Of a stretch of DNA of 64,000 nucleotides, positions 1 to 7,885 are shown one piece after another. Both the position numbers and the translations under genes were made by a program. The DNA comes from Pseudarthrobacter naphthalenicus (GTDB lineage Bacteria > Actinomycetota > Actinomycetes > Actinomycetales > Micrococcaceae): contig NZ_JARESG010000007.1 of assembly GCF_029076445.1 (NCBI RefSeq), positions 62,001 through 126,000 on the forward strand, given 5' to 3'. The notes under the pieces are model-generated. The model had not been told where the DNA came from and searched no databases. It worked only from the letters and a program-made list of their open reading frames with translations. Positions within the stretch are counted from its first letter, which is position 1. The number at the start of each line of letters is the position of its first letter.

Positions 1-1200
1 CTCATCCGCGGCGGCGATGCCCTTGGGGAATGTGGTGGGATCCTGCAGGCCAAACCGGGTGCCATGACGGACGGTGTCGTGGTTGCTCAGCACCCAGGTG
101 GATGGCGCTCCGACGGACGCGGCCGCATGGAGGGAGTCCTGGATTGCTTCGGCCATGCGTTCCGCGTCCCACCCCGCGAGGAGGAAATCAAAGTTGAAAG
201 CCTGCTGCATTTCGTCCTTGCGAACGTACCTGGCCAAGCGCTCTGCCGGTTCCACCCATGCCTCGGCAACCATCATCCGGTCGCCGTCATAAGCGGCCAG
301 TAATCGGTTCCAGTCCCGGTATATGTCATGCACGCCGTCCTGGTCGAAGAACGGCGACGGCGGGTATTGCGGCGACACAGCGCGGTGAGGTTCCTGGGCT
401 TCCGTATGGCCACCCGGAGCATCTCCCGGCGGCAAATGTCCCTTGTCGGCAGCCTCCCCGGTGCCTTCCACCATGGCGGCCACGCCTTCCCAGTCCGGTA
501 ACCCGGCTTCCTTGACCAGCCCATGGGCAACATCGACGCGGAAACCGGCAACACCCCGGTCCAACCAGAAACGCATCACAGAACGCATCTCCTCTTTGAC
601 CTCAGCGTTGTCCCAGTTCAGATCGGGCTGTTTGGTATCAAAAAGATGCAGATACCATTCCCCGGCGCGGCCATTGGCTTCGGTCACCCTGCTCCAGGCG
701 GGTCCGCCAAAGATGGATTTCCAGTTGTTGGGGGCGAGGTTTCCGTCGCCGCTGCCCGCGGCTTCATCGCTACCTTTCCGGAACATGTACCGGTTCCGTT
801 CGTCGGATCCTGGAGCTGAGGCGAGAGCTTCCTGGAACCAGGTGTGTTCGTCCGACGTGTGGTTGGGCACCAGGTCCACAATGACTTTGATGTCCAGCGT
901 GGCCGCCGCCTCCAGCATCGCGTCGAAATCGGCCAGTGACCCGAAAAGTGGGTCAACCTGGCGGTAGTCCGCCACATCGTAACCGGCATCCGCCTGGGGA
1001 GACTTGTAGAACGGTGACAGCCAGATCGCGTCCACGCCAAGCCGGTGGAGATAGGGCAGCCGAGCCGTCACCCCGTTGAGGTCGCCCATGCCATCGCCGT
1101 TCGAGTCTGCAAAGGAGCGGGGGTAAATCTGGTAGATAACGGCGCTGGTCCACCATGCCTGGGTGGAGGAGCCTGCAGGGGAGAGGGAGCTGTTCGGCAA
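1..1200 (-). CDS. GH13 alpha-glucosidase / oligo-1,6-glucosidase (3' end outside window)
   Basis: Cytoplasmic hydrolase of alpha-glucosidic disaccharides or short oligosaccharides, likely working on sugars brought in by the divergent ABC transporter. The frame is open from 1221 to the left edge. It reads AVIYQIYPRSFADSNGDG near the N-terminus, VDLVPNHTSD, GFRVDVAHG with the expected nucleophile Asp, MVAEAWVE with the acid/base Glu, and LSNHDTVRHG, which are GH13 conserved regions in order. I chose the TTG at 1200 because GGAAAGGA sits just upstream; an in-frame ATG at 1221 is the alternative. The C-terminal part lies beyond the window. Family is certain; the exact substrate (maltose, sucrose, trehalulose type) is not. 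Confidence 0.93.
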   Translation of the reverse strand, partial: MPNSSLSPAGSSTQAWWTSAVIYQIYPRSFADSNGDGMGDLNGVTARLPYLHRLGVDAIWLSPFYKSPQADAGYDVADYRQVDPLFGSLADFDAMLEAAATLDIKVIVDLVPNHTSDEHTWFQEALASAPGSDERNRYMFRKGSDEAAGSGDGNLAPNNWKSIFGGPAWSRVTEANGRAGEWYLHLFDTKQPDLNWDNAEVKEEMRSVMRFWLDRGVAGFRVDVAHGLVKEAGLPDWEGVAAMVEGTGEAADKGHLPPGDAPGGHTEAQEPHRAVSPQYPPSPFFDQDGVHDIYRDWNRLLAAYDGDRMMVAEAWVEPAERLARYVRKDEMQQAFNFDFLLAGWDAERMAEAIQDSLHAAASVGAPSTWVLSNHDTVRHGTRFGLQDPTTFPKGIAAADE

Positions 1201-1225
1201 AGATATCCTTTCCGTAAACATTGAG

Positions 1226-1239
1226 TGTAAACGCTTGCA
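1226..1239. promoter_or_regulatory. LacI-type operator in the divergent alpha-glucoside promoter region
   Basis: TGTAAACGCTTGCA is a full match to the LacI-family pattern TGNAANCGNTTNCA with the central CG. Its right half runs into TTGCAT (1235-1240), a possible -35 hexamer for the transporter operon, with TAGTGT (1259-1264) as -10 after 18 bp. Binding would therefore block transporter transcription and perhaps the divergent glucosidase. The LacI gene at 4915-5967 is the natural candidate regulator; that assignment is inferred. Confidence 0.75.
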
Positions 1240-1324
1240 TTTCCGGCAGTAACCTTACTAGTGTGATCCTCACCACTTCAACTGCACCGCCGATTTGCTC
1301 GAAACTCAGCGAGGAGTCTCCTAC

Positions 1325-2611
1325 ATGAAATCCCCTAAGTTCCTACTGCCCGCCGCCGCGGCCGGCATCCTGGCCATTACCCTCTCCGCCTGCGGCGGGG
1401 GCGGCGGCACCACCGGCGGCGGGGGCGGCGGTGACGCCGAACAGGGCCTCGACGGCCGCGGTCCCATCACCTACGTACAGGGCAAGGACAACAGCAACGT
1501 GGTCCGTCCCCTGGTCGACAAGTGGAACGCCGCGCACCCGAATGAGAAGGTCACGTTCAAGGAACAGACAGACCAGGCCGACCAGCAGCATGACGACCTT
1601 GTCCAGCACTTCCAGGCGAAAGACGCCGGCTACGACGTCGTGGACGTGGACGTTGTCTGGACAGCCGAGTTCGCCGCCAAGGGATGGCTGCAGCCGCTCA
1701 AGGACAAGATGGCGATCGACACCAGTGCCATGCTCAAGCCGACCGTCGAAAGCGGTACCTACAAGGGGACGCTGTACGCCGCCCCGCAGACCTCCGACGG
1801 CGCCATTCTCTACTACCGCAAGGATCTGGTTCCCAACGCGCCCAAGACGTGGGACGAAATGATGGGCATGTGCTCCATCGCCAAAGCCAACAACATTGGC
1901 TGCTTCGCGGGCCAATACAGCAAGTACGAAGGCCTGACAGTCAACGCGTCGGAGGCCATCAACTCCTCGGGTGGCTCCGTGCTGGACAAGAACGGTAAAC
2001 CCAGCCTGAACACGAGTGAAGCCAAGGCAGGGCTGGAAAACCTTGCGAAGGCATATGCCGACGGCAACATTCCGAAGGAAGCCATCACCTACAAGGAAGA
2101 AGAAAGCCGGCAGGCCTTCCAGGACGGCAAGCTCCTGTTCCTGCGCAACTGGCCTTACGTCTACAACCTGGCCGTCACGGAAGGATCCTCCAAGGTGAAG
2201 GACGTCCTGGGTCTGGCTGCCCTTCCGGGCAAGGACGGTCCGGGTGCCTCGTCACTGGGTGGCCACAACCTGGCCGTCAGCGTCTACTCGAAGAACAAGG
2301 CCACCGCCCTGGACTTCCTGAAGTTCATGACGTCCGCAGAAACTGAGAAGTTCTACGCCACCCAGGGTTCGCTGGCCCCGGTCCTGGGTTCGCTGTACGA
2401 AGACAAGGACCTCGTCGCCAAGCTTCCGTACCTGCCGGTCTTGAAGACGTCGATCGAGAATGCCGTGCCGCGTCCGGTGACGCCGTTCTACCCGGCGGTC
2501 ACCAAGGCCATCCAGGAAAATGCCTACTCTGCCATCAAGGGGGAGAAATCCGTGGAAACTGCTTTGTCAGACATGCAAAAGTCCATCGAGTCCGCGAGCG
2601 CGGGACAGTAG
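1325..2611 (+). CDS. Sugar ABC transporter substrate-binding lipoprotein (family 1, alpha-glucoside type)
   Basis: Extracellular solute-binding lipoprotein that delivers a sugar to the two permeases downstream. The 428-residue product starts with a lipoprotein signal (MKSPK, hydrophobic stretch, lipobox LSAC with Cys23) followed by a Gly-rich tether. The mature part looks like the MalE/ThuE class of carbohydrate-binding proteins. The ATG at 1325 is preferred over an in-frame TTG at 1295 because GAGGAG lies just upstream and the signal peptide begins there. It leads an operon with the permeases at 2618 and 3652. A divergent alpha-glucosidase suggests an alpha-glucoside ligand such as maltose, trehalose or sucrose; the ligand is inferred. 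No ATPase gene is in the cluster, so a shared MsmK-type ATPase is likely. Confidence 0.92.
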   Translation: MKSPKFLLPAAAAGILAITLSACGGGGGTTGGGGGGDAEQGLDGRGPITYVQGKDNSNVVRPLVDKWNAAHPNEKVTFKEQTDQADQQHDDLVQHFQAKDAGYDVVDVDVVWTAEFAAKGWLQPLKDKMAIDTSAMLKPTVESGTYKGTLYAAPQTSDGAILYYRKDLVPNAPKTWDEMMGMCSIAKANNIGCFAGQYSKYEGLTVNASEAINSSGGSVLDKNGKPSLNTSEAKAGLENLAKAYADGNIPKEAITYKEEESRQAFQDGKLLFLRNWPYVYNLAVTEGSSKVKDVLGLAALPGKDGPGASSLGGHNLAVSVYSKNKATALDFLKFMTSAETEKFYATQGSLAPVLGSLYEDKDLVAKLPYLPVLKTSIENAVPRPVTPFYPAVTKAIQENAYSAIKGEKSVETALSDMQKSIESASAGQ

Positions 2612-2617
2612 CCAGTC

Positions 2618-3655
2618 ATGGCAACCGAATTGGGCCCGACGCCGGTAAAGTCGCCGGCGTCGGGCGGTACCCCCGTCCATCACGCACCTAAAGGGGTTGG
2701 TGAGGACAACAAGATCCTGAGCCAGGGCAAATGGGCTACCTGGCTTCTTGCTCCCACCATCATCGCCCTGGCGGTTGTGATTGTTTATCCGATCATCAGC
2801 GCAATTGTGATGTCCTTCCAAAAGGACGCCGGGCTCGATCCGGTGACCGGACTCTTCACCGCCGGAGGCCCGGCAGGTTTCCAAAACTACGTCAACTGGC
2901 TTGCCCAGCAGTGCGCCGCTCCCGGCGGCGGAACTGTTGCGTGCCCGCCTGGTACCCTCGGTGGCCAGTTCTGGTCGGCCACGGCCACAACGTTCTTCTT
3001 CACCATTGTCACCGTAACGCTGGAGACGGTCCTGGGTTTCTGGATGGCACTCATCATGGCGCGGACATTCCGTGGCCGCAGCCTGGTCCGGGCCGCAGTC
3101 CTGGTTCCCTGGGCGATACCCACTGCAGTCACCGCCAAGCTGTGGCTGTTCATCTTCGCTTTCGAGGGGATCGCCAACAAGCTGTTCAACACCACCATTT
3201 TGTGGACGGGCAGCGAATGGCCCGCCAAATGGGCTGTCATCATCGCAGACGTTTGGAAAACCACGCCTTTCATGGCGCTGCTTATCCTCGCCGGCCTGCA
3301 AATGATTCCGGCGGATGTCTATGAAGCCGCCAAAGTTGACGGTGCCAGCACCTGGCAGCGGTTCCGGATGATCACCCTTCCGCTGGTCAAGCCGGCGCTT
3401 ATGGTGGCTGTCCTCTTCCGCACCCTCGATGCTTTGCGGATGTTCGACCTCCCGTACATCCTCACCGGCGGTGCCAACAACACCACCACGCTGTCCATCC
3501 TGGTCATCAACCAGATCAGGCAAGGGTTCAACGCGGCGGCAGCTTTGTCCACGATCACGTTCATCATCATCTTCCTGGTGGCGTTCATCTTTGTGCGCTT
3601 CCTGGGTGCAAATGTCGTGGAACAAAGCGGAGCTACCGGTAAGGGGAAGAAATGA
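2618..3655 (+). CDS. Sugar ABC transporter permease (MalF/ThuF-like)
   Basis: Inner-membrane permease of a CUT1 carbohydrate importer, 345 residues. It has a long polar N-terminal tail of about 45 residues before the first membrane span (WLLAPTIIALAVVIVYPI). The EAA coupling loop that docks the ATPase is visible as YEAAKVDGASTWQRFRMITLPLVKPA. The ATG lies 6 bp after the stop of the binding-protein gene, and the 3' end overlaps the next permease by 4 bp, so all three are translationally linked. It pairs with the 3652-4548 product to form the heterodimeric channel. Confidence 0.93.
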   Translation: MATELGPTPVKSPASGGTPVHHAPKGVGEDNKILSQGKWATWLLAPTIIALAVVIVYPIISAIVMSFQKDAGLDPVTGLFTAGGPAGFQNYVNWLAQQCAAPGGGTVACPPGTLGGQFWSATATTFFFTIVTVTLETVLGFWMALIMARTFRGRSLVRAAVLVPWAIPTAVTAKLWLFIFAFEGIANKLFNTTILWTGSEWPAKWAVIIADVWKTTPFMALLILAGLQMIPADVYEAAKVDGASTWQRFRMITLPLVKPALMVAVLFRTLDALRMFDLPYILTGGANNTTTLSILVINQIRQGFNAAAALSTITFIIIFLVAFIFVRFLGANVVEQSGATGKGKK

Positions 3656-4548
3656 GCGCCGCGACAGCCACCACAGACCTCCGGGCGCAGCAGGACAGAG
3701 GAAGGAAGGCTGCCCAGAACAAGGAAAAGTGGGCGCAGGGCCGGACGTATATCAGCGCCGTCGTCATCCTGATCTGGTGCCTGGCGCCGGCTTACTGGAT
3801 GGTGGTGACGGCGTTCCGCGAAGTCGGCTTCACTTACGACACCTCAATCCTGCCCACCCACGTCACGCTGGATAACTTCAATACCGCGTTCGACACGTCC
3901 TTCGGCAACCACTTTGGGCAGGCGCTGCTGAACAGCGTGTTCATCGGCGGCGTGGTCACGGTGGTCTCCCTGCTGATCGGCGTGTTCGCCGCCTACGCAT
4001 TGGCCCGACTGAACTTCAGGTTCAAGTTCCTGGTACTGGGCTTCATCCTGGGCGCTTCCATGTTCCCGGGCGTTGCCCTCATCACCCCGTTGTTCCAGCT
4101 CTTCACCAATATCGGCTGGATGGGCACCTACCAGGCGCTGATCATCCCGAACATTTCCTTCGTGCTTCCCCTGACCGTCTACACCATGACCTCCTTCTTC
4201 CGCGAAATGCCGTGGGAACTTGAGGAGTCAGCACGCGTGGACGGCTGCACGCAGGGCCAGGCATTCCGGAAGGTCATCCTGCCCCTGGCCGCTCCGGCCA
4301 TTTTCACCACGGCAATCCTGGCGTTCATTTCCTCGTGGAATGAATTCCTGATCGCCAGCCAGTTGTCCAGTGACGCCACCCAGCCGGTAACTGTTGCCAT
4401 CGCAAGCTTTGCGGGCGCGCAGCCGAACCAGATCCCTTACACGGCCATCATGGCCGCGGGAACGATCGTTACTATTCCGCTGGTGATCCTGGTGCTGGTC
4501 TTCCAGCGCAAGATCGTTGCCGGACTTACCGCGGGCGCCGTCAAGTGA
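3652..4548 (+). CDS. Sugar ABC transporter permease (MalG/ThuG-like)
   Basis: Second membrane subunit of the CUT1 importer, 298 residues. The EAA loop reads LEESARVDGCTQGQAFRKVILPLAAPA. The ATG overlaps the stop of the preceding permease as ATGA, and its own stop overlaps the following small gene in the same way. A short polar N-terminal region with several Lys and Gln precedes the first membrane span. The MalG-type C-terminus ends QRKIVAGLTAGAVK. Confidence 0.94.
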   Translation: MSAATATTDLRAQQDRGRKAAQNKEKWAQGRTYISAVVILIWCLAPAYWMVVTAFREVGFTYDTSILPTHVTLDNFNTAFDTSFGNHFGQALLNSVFIGGVVTVVSLLIGVFAAYALARLNFRFKFLVLGFILGASMFPGVALITPLFQLFTNIGWMGTYQALIIPNISFVLPLTVYTMTSFFREMPWELEESARVDGCTQGQAFRKVILPLAAPAIFTTAILAFISSWNEFLIASQLSSDATQPVTVAIASFAGAQPNQIPYTAIMAAGTIVTIPLVILVLVFQRKIVAGLTAGAVK

Positions 4549-4814
4549 AAGGTGCTGCTGCGGACGGCGAGCGGAACCAGGGGCTGGTCCGCAGCGAGCA
4601 CCGGCGGGCCCGTTCCGGGGAGGACTTCGACATTATCATCGGATTCCTCGGCTTCTGGGCCCTCGTCCTGCTGGCGGTTACCGTCTGGATGGAGGTCACC
4701 GCCCAGCCGGCACTCGGCTGGGCGCTGGGTCTGCTGGCTTTGCTGGCGGCTATCTACGGAATGGTCCGGCTTCGCCGCCGGCTGCCGGCAAGAACCGCCA
4801 CGCGTAAGAACTAG
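4545..4814 (+). CDS. Small two-span membrane protein in the alpha-glucoside operon
   Basis: An 89-residue product of unknown function. A charged N-terminal third (about 28 residues) is followed by two hydrophobic spans, roughly residues 29-52 (IIIGFLGFWALVLLAVTVW) and 57-77 (ALGWALGLLALLAAIYGMV), and a basic Arg-rich tail. The GTG start overlaps the upstream permease stop as GTGA, the same coupling seen between the permeases, which argues that it is a real gene and not a chance ORF. It could be an accessory transporter subunit or an unrelated passenger. I do not recognise a family. Confidence 0.7.
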   Translation: MKGAAADGERNQGLVRSEHRRARSGEDFDIIIGFLGFWALVLLAVTVWMEVTAQPALGWALGLLALLAAIYGMVRLRRRLPARTATRKN

Positions 4815-4914
4815 GGGCTGACCCGGGAGCCAACGGCCGGGCAGAATAGACTGGCTTGCTGCGGCCGGGGCAGCGGGCAGCAAGGATCTGTCAAAGCTGC
4901 AAAGGGGGTAGTCT

Positions 4915-5967
4915 GTGGCACGCATTACGGAAAGGTCGCAACGTGGCGGCCACAGCGGCGTCAGTATTGAGGACGTGGCCGCGGCGGCCGGAGTGTCCAC
5001 TGCCACCGTGTCGAGGGCAGTGCGCGGGCTGCCCCGGGTTTCGCCCGCCACCCGGGAGAAGATCCTGGAGGTGGCGGGGGCCCTGGGCTATGTGGCGTCT
5101 TCGTCCGCTTCGGGTCTGGCCACCGGCCGGACCAAGACGATCGGTGTGCTGGCCCCTTTTGTGAGCCGGTGGTTCTTTTCCAAGGCCATCGAGGGAGCCG
5201 ACCGCGAGCTTCATGCCAGGCAGTACAACCTGTCGCTCTTTAACCTCGGCGGGCACGGCAGTCACAGGGAGCGCCTCTTCAGCAAGACCATGGTCTACAA
5301 GCAGATCGACGCCCTGCTGGTCCTGTGTATGGCGCTCACCCCCGATGAGTTGGACCACCTGCAGAAGATCGATATCCCGCTGATTGTGGTCGGCGGGCAC
5401 GTGGAGGAGTGCGCGTATATCGGGATCGACGATTATGCGGCCTCCTCCACGGCCGTGCGGCACCTGATCGACCTCGGGCACCGCGATATTGCCCTGCTGC
5501 ACGGTGACGACGAGACCGATCTCAACTTCGACGTTCCCCGCGTGCGGATCCTCGCCTTCAAGGAAGTGATGGCCGAGGCGGGTCTGCCCATCCGCCCTGA
5601 GTGGGACGAATGGGGTGACTTCACGGTCCGCAGCGGCCAGGAGGCTTTCAGGCGCCTGTGGGAGCGGCCCGGCGCCAAACCCACCGCCATCTTCTGCGCC
5701 TCCGACGAAATGGCCATGGGCGTTATCTTTGAAGCCGCCCGGGCCGGGGTCTGCGTGCCGCAGGACCTGTCCGTGGTAGGCATTGACGATCACGATTTCG
5801 CTGACGCCATGGGCCTCACCACGGTGCGGCAACGGCCGGATGAACAGGCCGAACTGGCCACCAAGATGCTCCTCGACGAACTGAACGGTGTGGCAGGAGC
5901 CGTTCGTTCCGCCGTCGCTCCCCACCAGCTCATCGTCAGGCGCACGACGGCGGCGCCTCCGTCCTAG
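4915..5967 (+). CDS. LacI-family transcriptional regulator (alpha-glucoside operon)
   Basis: DNA-binding repressor, 350 residues. The N-terminal helix-turn-helix reads VSIEDVAAAAGVSTATVSRA at about residues 17-36, followed by the hinge (YVASSSASGLATGRT) and a periplasmic-binding-protein-like effector domain ending in PPS. The GTG start at 4915 is preceded by AAAGGGGG. It is co-directional with the transporter about 100 bp upstream and probably controls it through the operator at 1226-1239. The effector would be a sugar from the imported glucoside. The effector domain carries the usual CASDEMAMG and SVVGIDDHDFAD motifs. Confidence 0.93.
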   Translation: MARITERSQRGGHSGVSIEDVAAAAGVSTATVSRAVRGLPRVSPATREKILEVAGALGYVASSSASGLATGRTKTIGVLAPFVSRWFFSKAIEGADRELHARQYNLSLFNLGGHGSHRERLFSKTMVYKQIDALLVLCMALTPDELDHLQKIDIPLIVVGGHVEECAYIGIDDYAASSTAVRHLIDLGHRDIALLHGDDETDLNFDVPRVRILAFKEVMAEAGLPIRPEWDEWGDFTVRSGQEAFRRLWERPGAKPTAIFCASDEMAMGVIFEAARAGVCVPQDLSVVGIDDHDFADAMGLTTVRQRPDEQAELATKMLLDELNGVAGAVRSAVAPHQLIVRRTTAAPPS

Positions 5968-6003
5968 GGCAGCGCACCCGCCAGGGGGCGGGGGGAGTTC
6001 CGG

Positions 6004-6951
6004 TCAGGAGGCGCGCGCCAGCTGCCGGATGGGGATCCACCGCGACGCGAGCCGGCGGTAGGCCGCCGCGGCGCCCGTCATGTCCCCCTCGGCAAGGCAC
6101 TCGATCCCCAGCCGGATGTCCATCGGCGACTCATCCGGATACACCTTGTCCGCGACGGCGCCGTAGTCCAGCTCCACCATGGAGTTCACGTGGAACAGCT
6201 CGAGCCACTCGGTCAGCTGGGCGAGATCATCCAGCATGTCCAGGTCCGGGGCAGCCAGCGCCAGGTTTGCCACCGCGTACCGTGCCCGCTCCATGGCCTC
6301 CGTGATGGGTGCCCACACCCTGACCGTGAGGATGCGCCCGCCGGATTCCACCACATCTTTATGGTCGCCCTCGGCAAACAATGAGAACCAACTGAACGGT
6401 ATGCCCCAGGTGGAAGCGCGGGTGTGCACACGGATACTGCCGTCGCGGGCCTTGACCTGGTCGATCCGTTCCTGGTGCTTGTCCCGCTGTTCCTCGGGTA
6501 TCAGCATCTCGGCCAGCGGGCCGTGGATTCCCTCCATCAGGGCGTTCGCGGCGAGGCCCGCGCGCAGGACCAGTTGACTCGGGCAGTACAGCAAAACACG
6601 CTCGGCACCGCCCTTACGGGACTCATCACCCGCGGCGGCAGCACCGGCGTCGGAAGTTCCCGCCTCCGGAGCCTCAGCGCGCGCAGCGGCGTGACGCCCC
6701 GCTCCGGGCGCGCTGGTCACCCTGACCAGGTCCGTTCGCCCGGTCGGGAACGGGTCCCCGCCGGCACGGGTGATCCGGCCCAGCGAAGCCAGGAGCTCGG
6801 CGTTTTCGACGGCGGCCCGGGAGGCAGCGCGTGCGCCGGCGGCCCGGATGGCTTCGCGCTGGCCTGCGGGGAAGGCTTCCAGCGGTTCGTAGACCCGGAG
6901 CGTGGAGGAAAACGGCAGGCCGGCCTGGCCCCGGTACAGGTTTCCCGTCAC
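6004..6951 (-). CDS. Conserved actinobacterial protein of unknown function
   Basis: A 315-residue product that I do not recognise. An N-terminal segment (YRGQAGLPFSSTLRVYEPL) leads into an Ala-rich helical region, then a low-complexity Ala/Gly/Glu linker at about residues 85-115, then a C-terminal domain beginning RVLLYCPSQLVLRAGLAANAL. There is no signal peptide or membrane span. The GTG at 6951 lies 34 bp downstream of the exonuclease III gene, so the two are probably co-transcribed. Third-position GC bias matches neighbouring genes, supporting real coding. Confidence 0.8.
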   Translation of the reverse strand: MTGNLYRGQAGLPFSSTLRVYEPLEAFPAGQREAIRAAGARAASRAAVENAELLASLGRITRAGGDPFPTGRTDLVRVTSAPGAGRHAAARAEAPEAGTSDAGAAAAGDESRKGGAERVLLYCPSQLVLRAGLAANALMEGIHGPLAEMLIPEEQRDKHQERIDQVKARDGSIRVHTRASTWGIPFSWFSLFAEGDHKDVVESGGRILTVRVWAPITEAMERARYAVANLALAAPDLDMLDDLAQLTEWLELFHVNSMVELDYGAVADKVYPDESPMDIRLGIECLAEGDMTGAAAAYRRLASRWIPIRQLARAS

Positions 6952-6985
6952 GGCGTTTCCCCTTCCCGGCTCCCGGCAGCGGCCA

Positions 6986-7792
6986 TCAGTCAGTCAGTTC
7001 CACAATGACGGGGGCATGGTCCGAGGCGCCCTTGCCCTTGCGTTCCTCGCGGTCGATGGACGCGCCCGTGACCCGGGCGGCCAGGGCGGGGGAGCCCAGC
7101 ACGAAGTCGATGCGCATGCCTTCCTTCTTCGGGAACCGCAGCTGGGTGTAGTCCCAGTAGGTGTAGACGCCGGGCCCCGGGGTGTACTCGCGGGCGAGGT
7201 CCTTGAAGCCGGCCTCCTCGAACGCGTGGAACGCAGCACGTTCGGGCGGACTGACGTGGGTCAGCCTGTTGTTCACGAAAAGGTCAATGTCCCAGACGTC
7301 TTCATCGAACGGCGCAATGTTCCAGTCACCCATCAGCGCAACCTGAGCGGCGGGGTCGGCGGTGACCAGGCTCTGGGCATGGGTCTTCAGGGACTCAAGC
7401 CACTTGATCTTGTAGGGCATGTGTTCATCGTCCAGCGACCGGCCGTTGGGAACATAGAGGCTCCAGACCCGGATGCCGGCACAGGTGGCGGCCATGGCGC
7501 GGGCCTCCTGCACGGGATCCTTGCCTTCCTTGCCGAACGCGGGCTGGTCCAGGAACGTGCGCTCCACGTCTTCCAGGCCCACCCGGGACGCGATGGCCAC
7601 ACCGTTCCACTGGTTGACGCCGAAGTGGGCCACCTCGTAACCCATGCGTTCGAACAGCTCCCAGGGGAAGTTCTCGTCCTTGCACTTGGTTTCCTGGATG
7701 GCCAGGACATCGCAGTCACTGCGCTGCAGCCAGGCCTCCACACGGTCGGCGCGGGCACGGAGGGAGTTCACATTCCAGGTAGCAATCTTCAC
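6986..7792 (-). CDS. xthA: Exodeoxyribonuclease III (AP endonuclease)
   Basis: Base-excision-repair enzyme that cuts at abasic sites and degrades 3' ends of duplex DNA. The 268-residue product has the EEP-fold signatures in order: KIATWNVNSLRAR at the N-terminus, AIQETKCKDENFP with the metal-binding Glu, MGDWNIAPF with catalytic Asp and Asn, RIDFVLGS, and the closing KGASDHAPVIVEL with catalytic Asp-His. The start is GTG at 7792. It sits between the acyl-CoA synthetase and the unknown gene at 6004, all on the minus strand. Confidence 0.96.
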   Translation of the reverse strand: MKIATWNVNSLRARADRVEAWLQRSDCDVLAIQETKCKDENFPWELFERMGYEVAHFGVNQWNGVAIASRVGLEDVERTFLDQPAFGKEGKDPVQEARAMAATCAGIRVWSLYVPNGRSLDDEHMPYKIKWLESLKTHAQSLVTADPAAQVALMGDWNIAPFDEDVWDIDLFVNNRLTHVSPPERAAFHAFEEAGFKDLAREYTPGPGVYTYWDYTQLRFPKKEGMRIDFVLGSPALAARVTGASIDREERKGKGASDHAPVIVELTD

Positions 7793-7885
7793 AGTCCCTA
7801 ACTTACCTTGGCCGTGCAGGTGCGGGTAAAGCCCTGCCCCGGCATCCCGCCCCGCACCGGTTCGCGGGCCTCACAGCCCGGCGTG

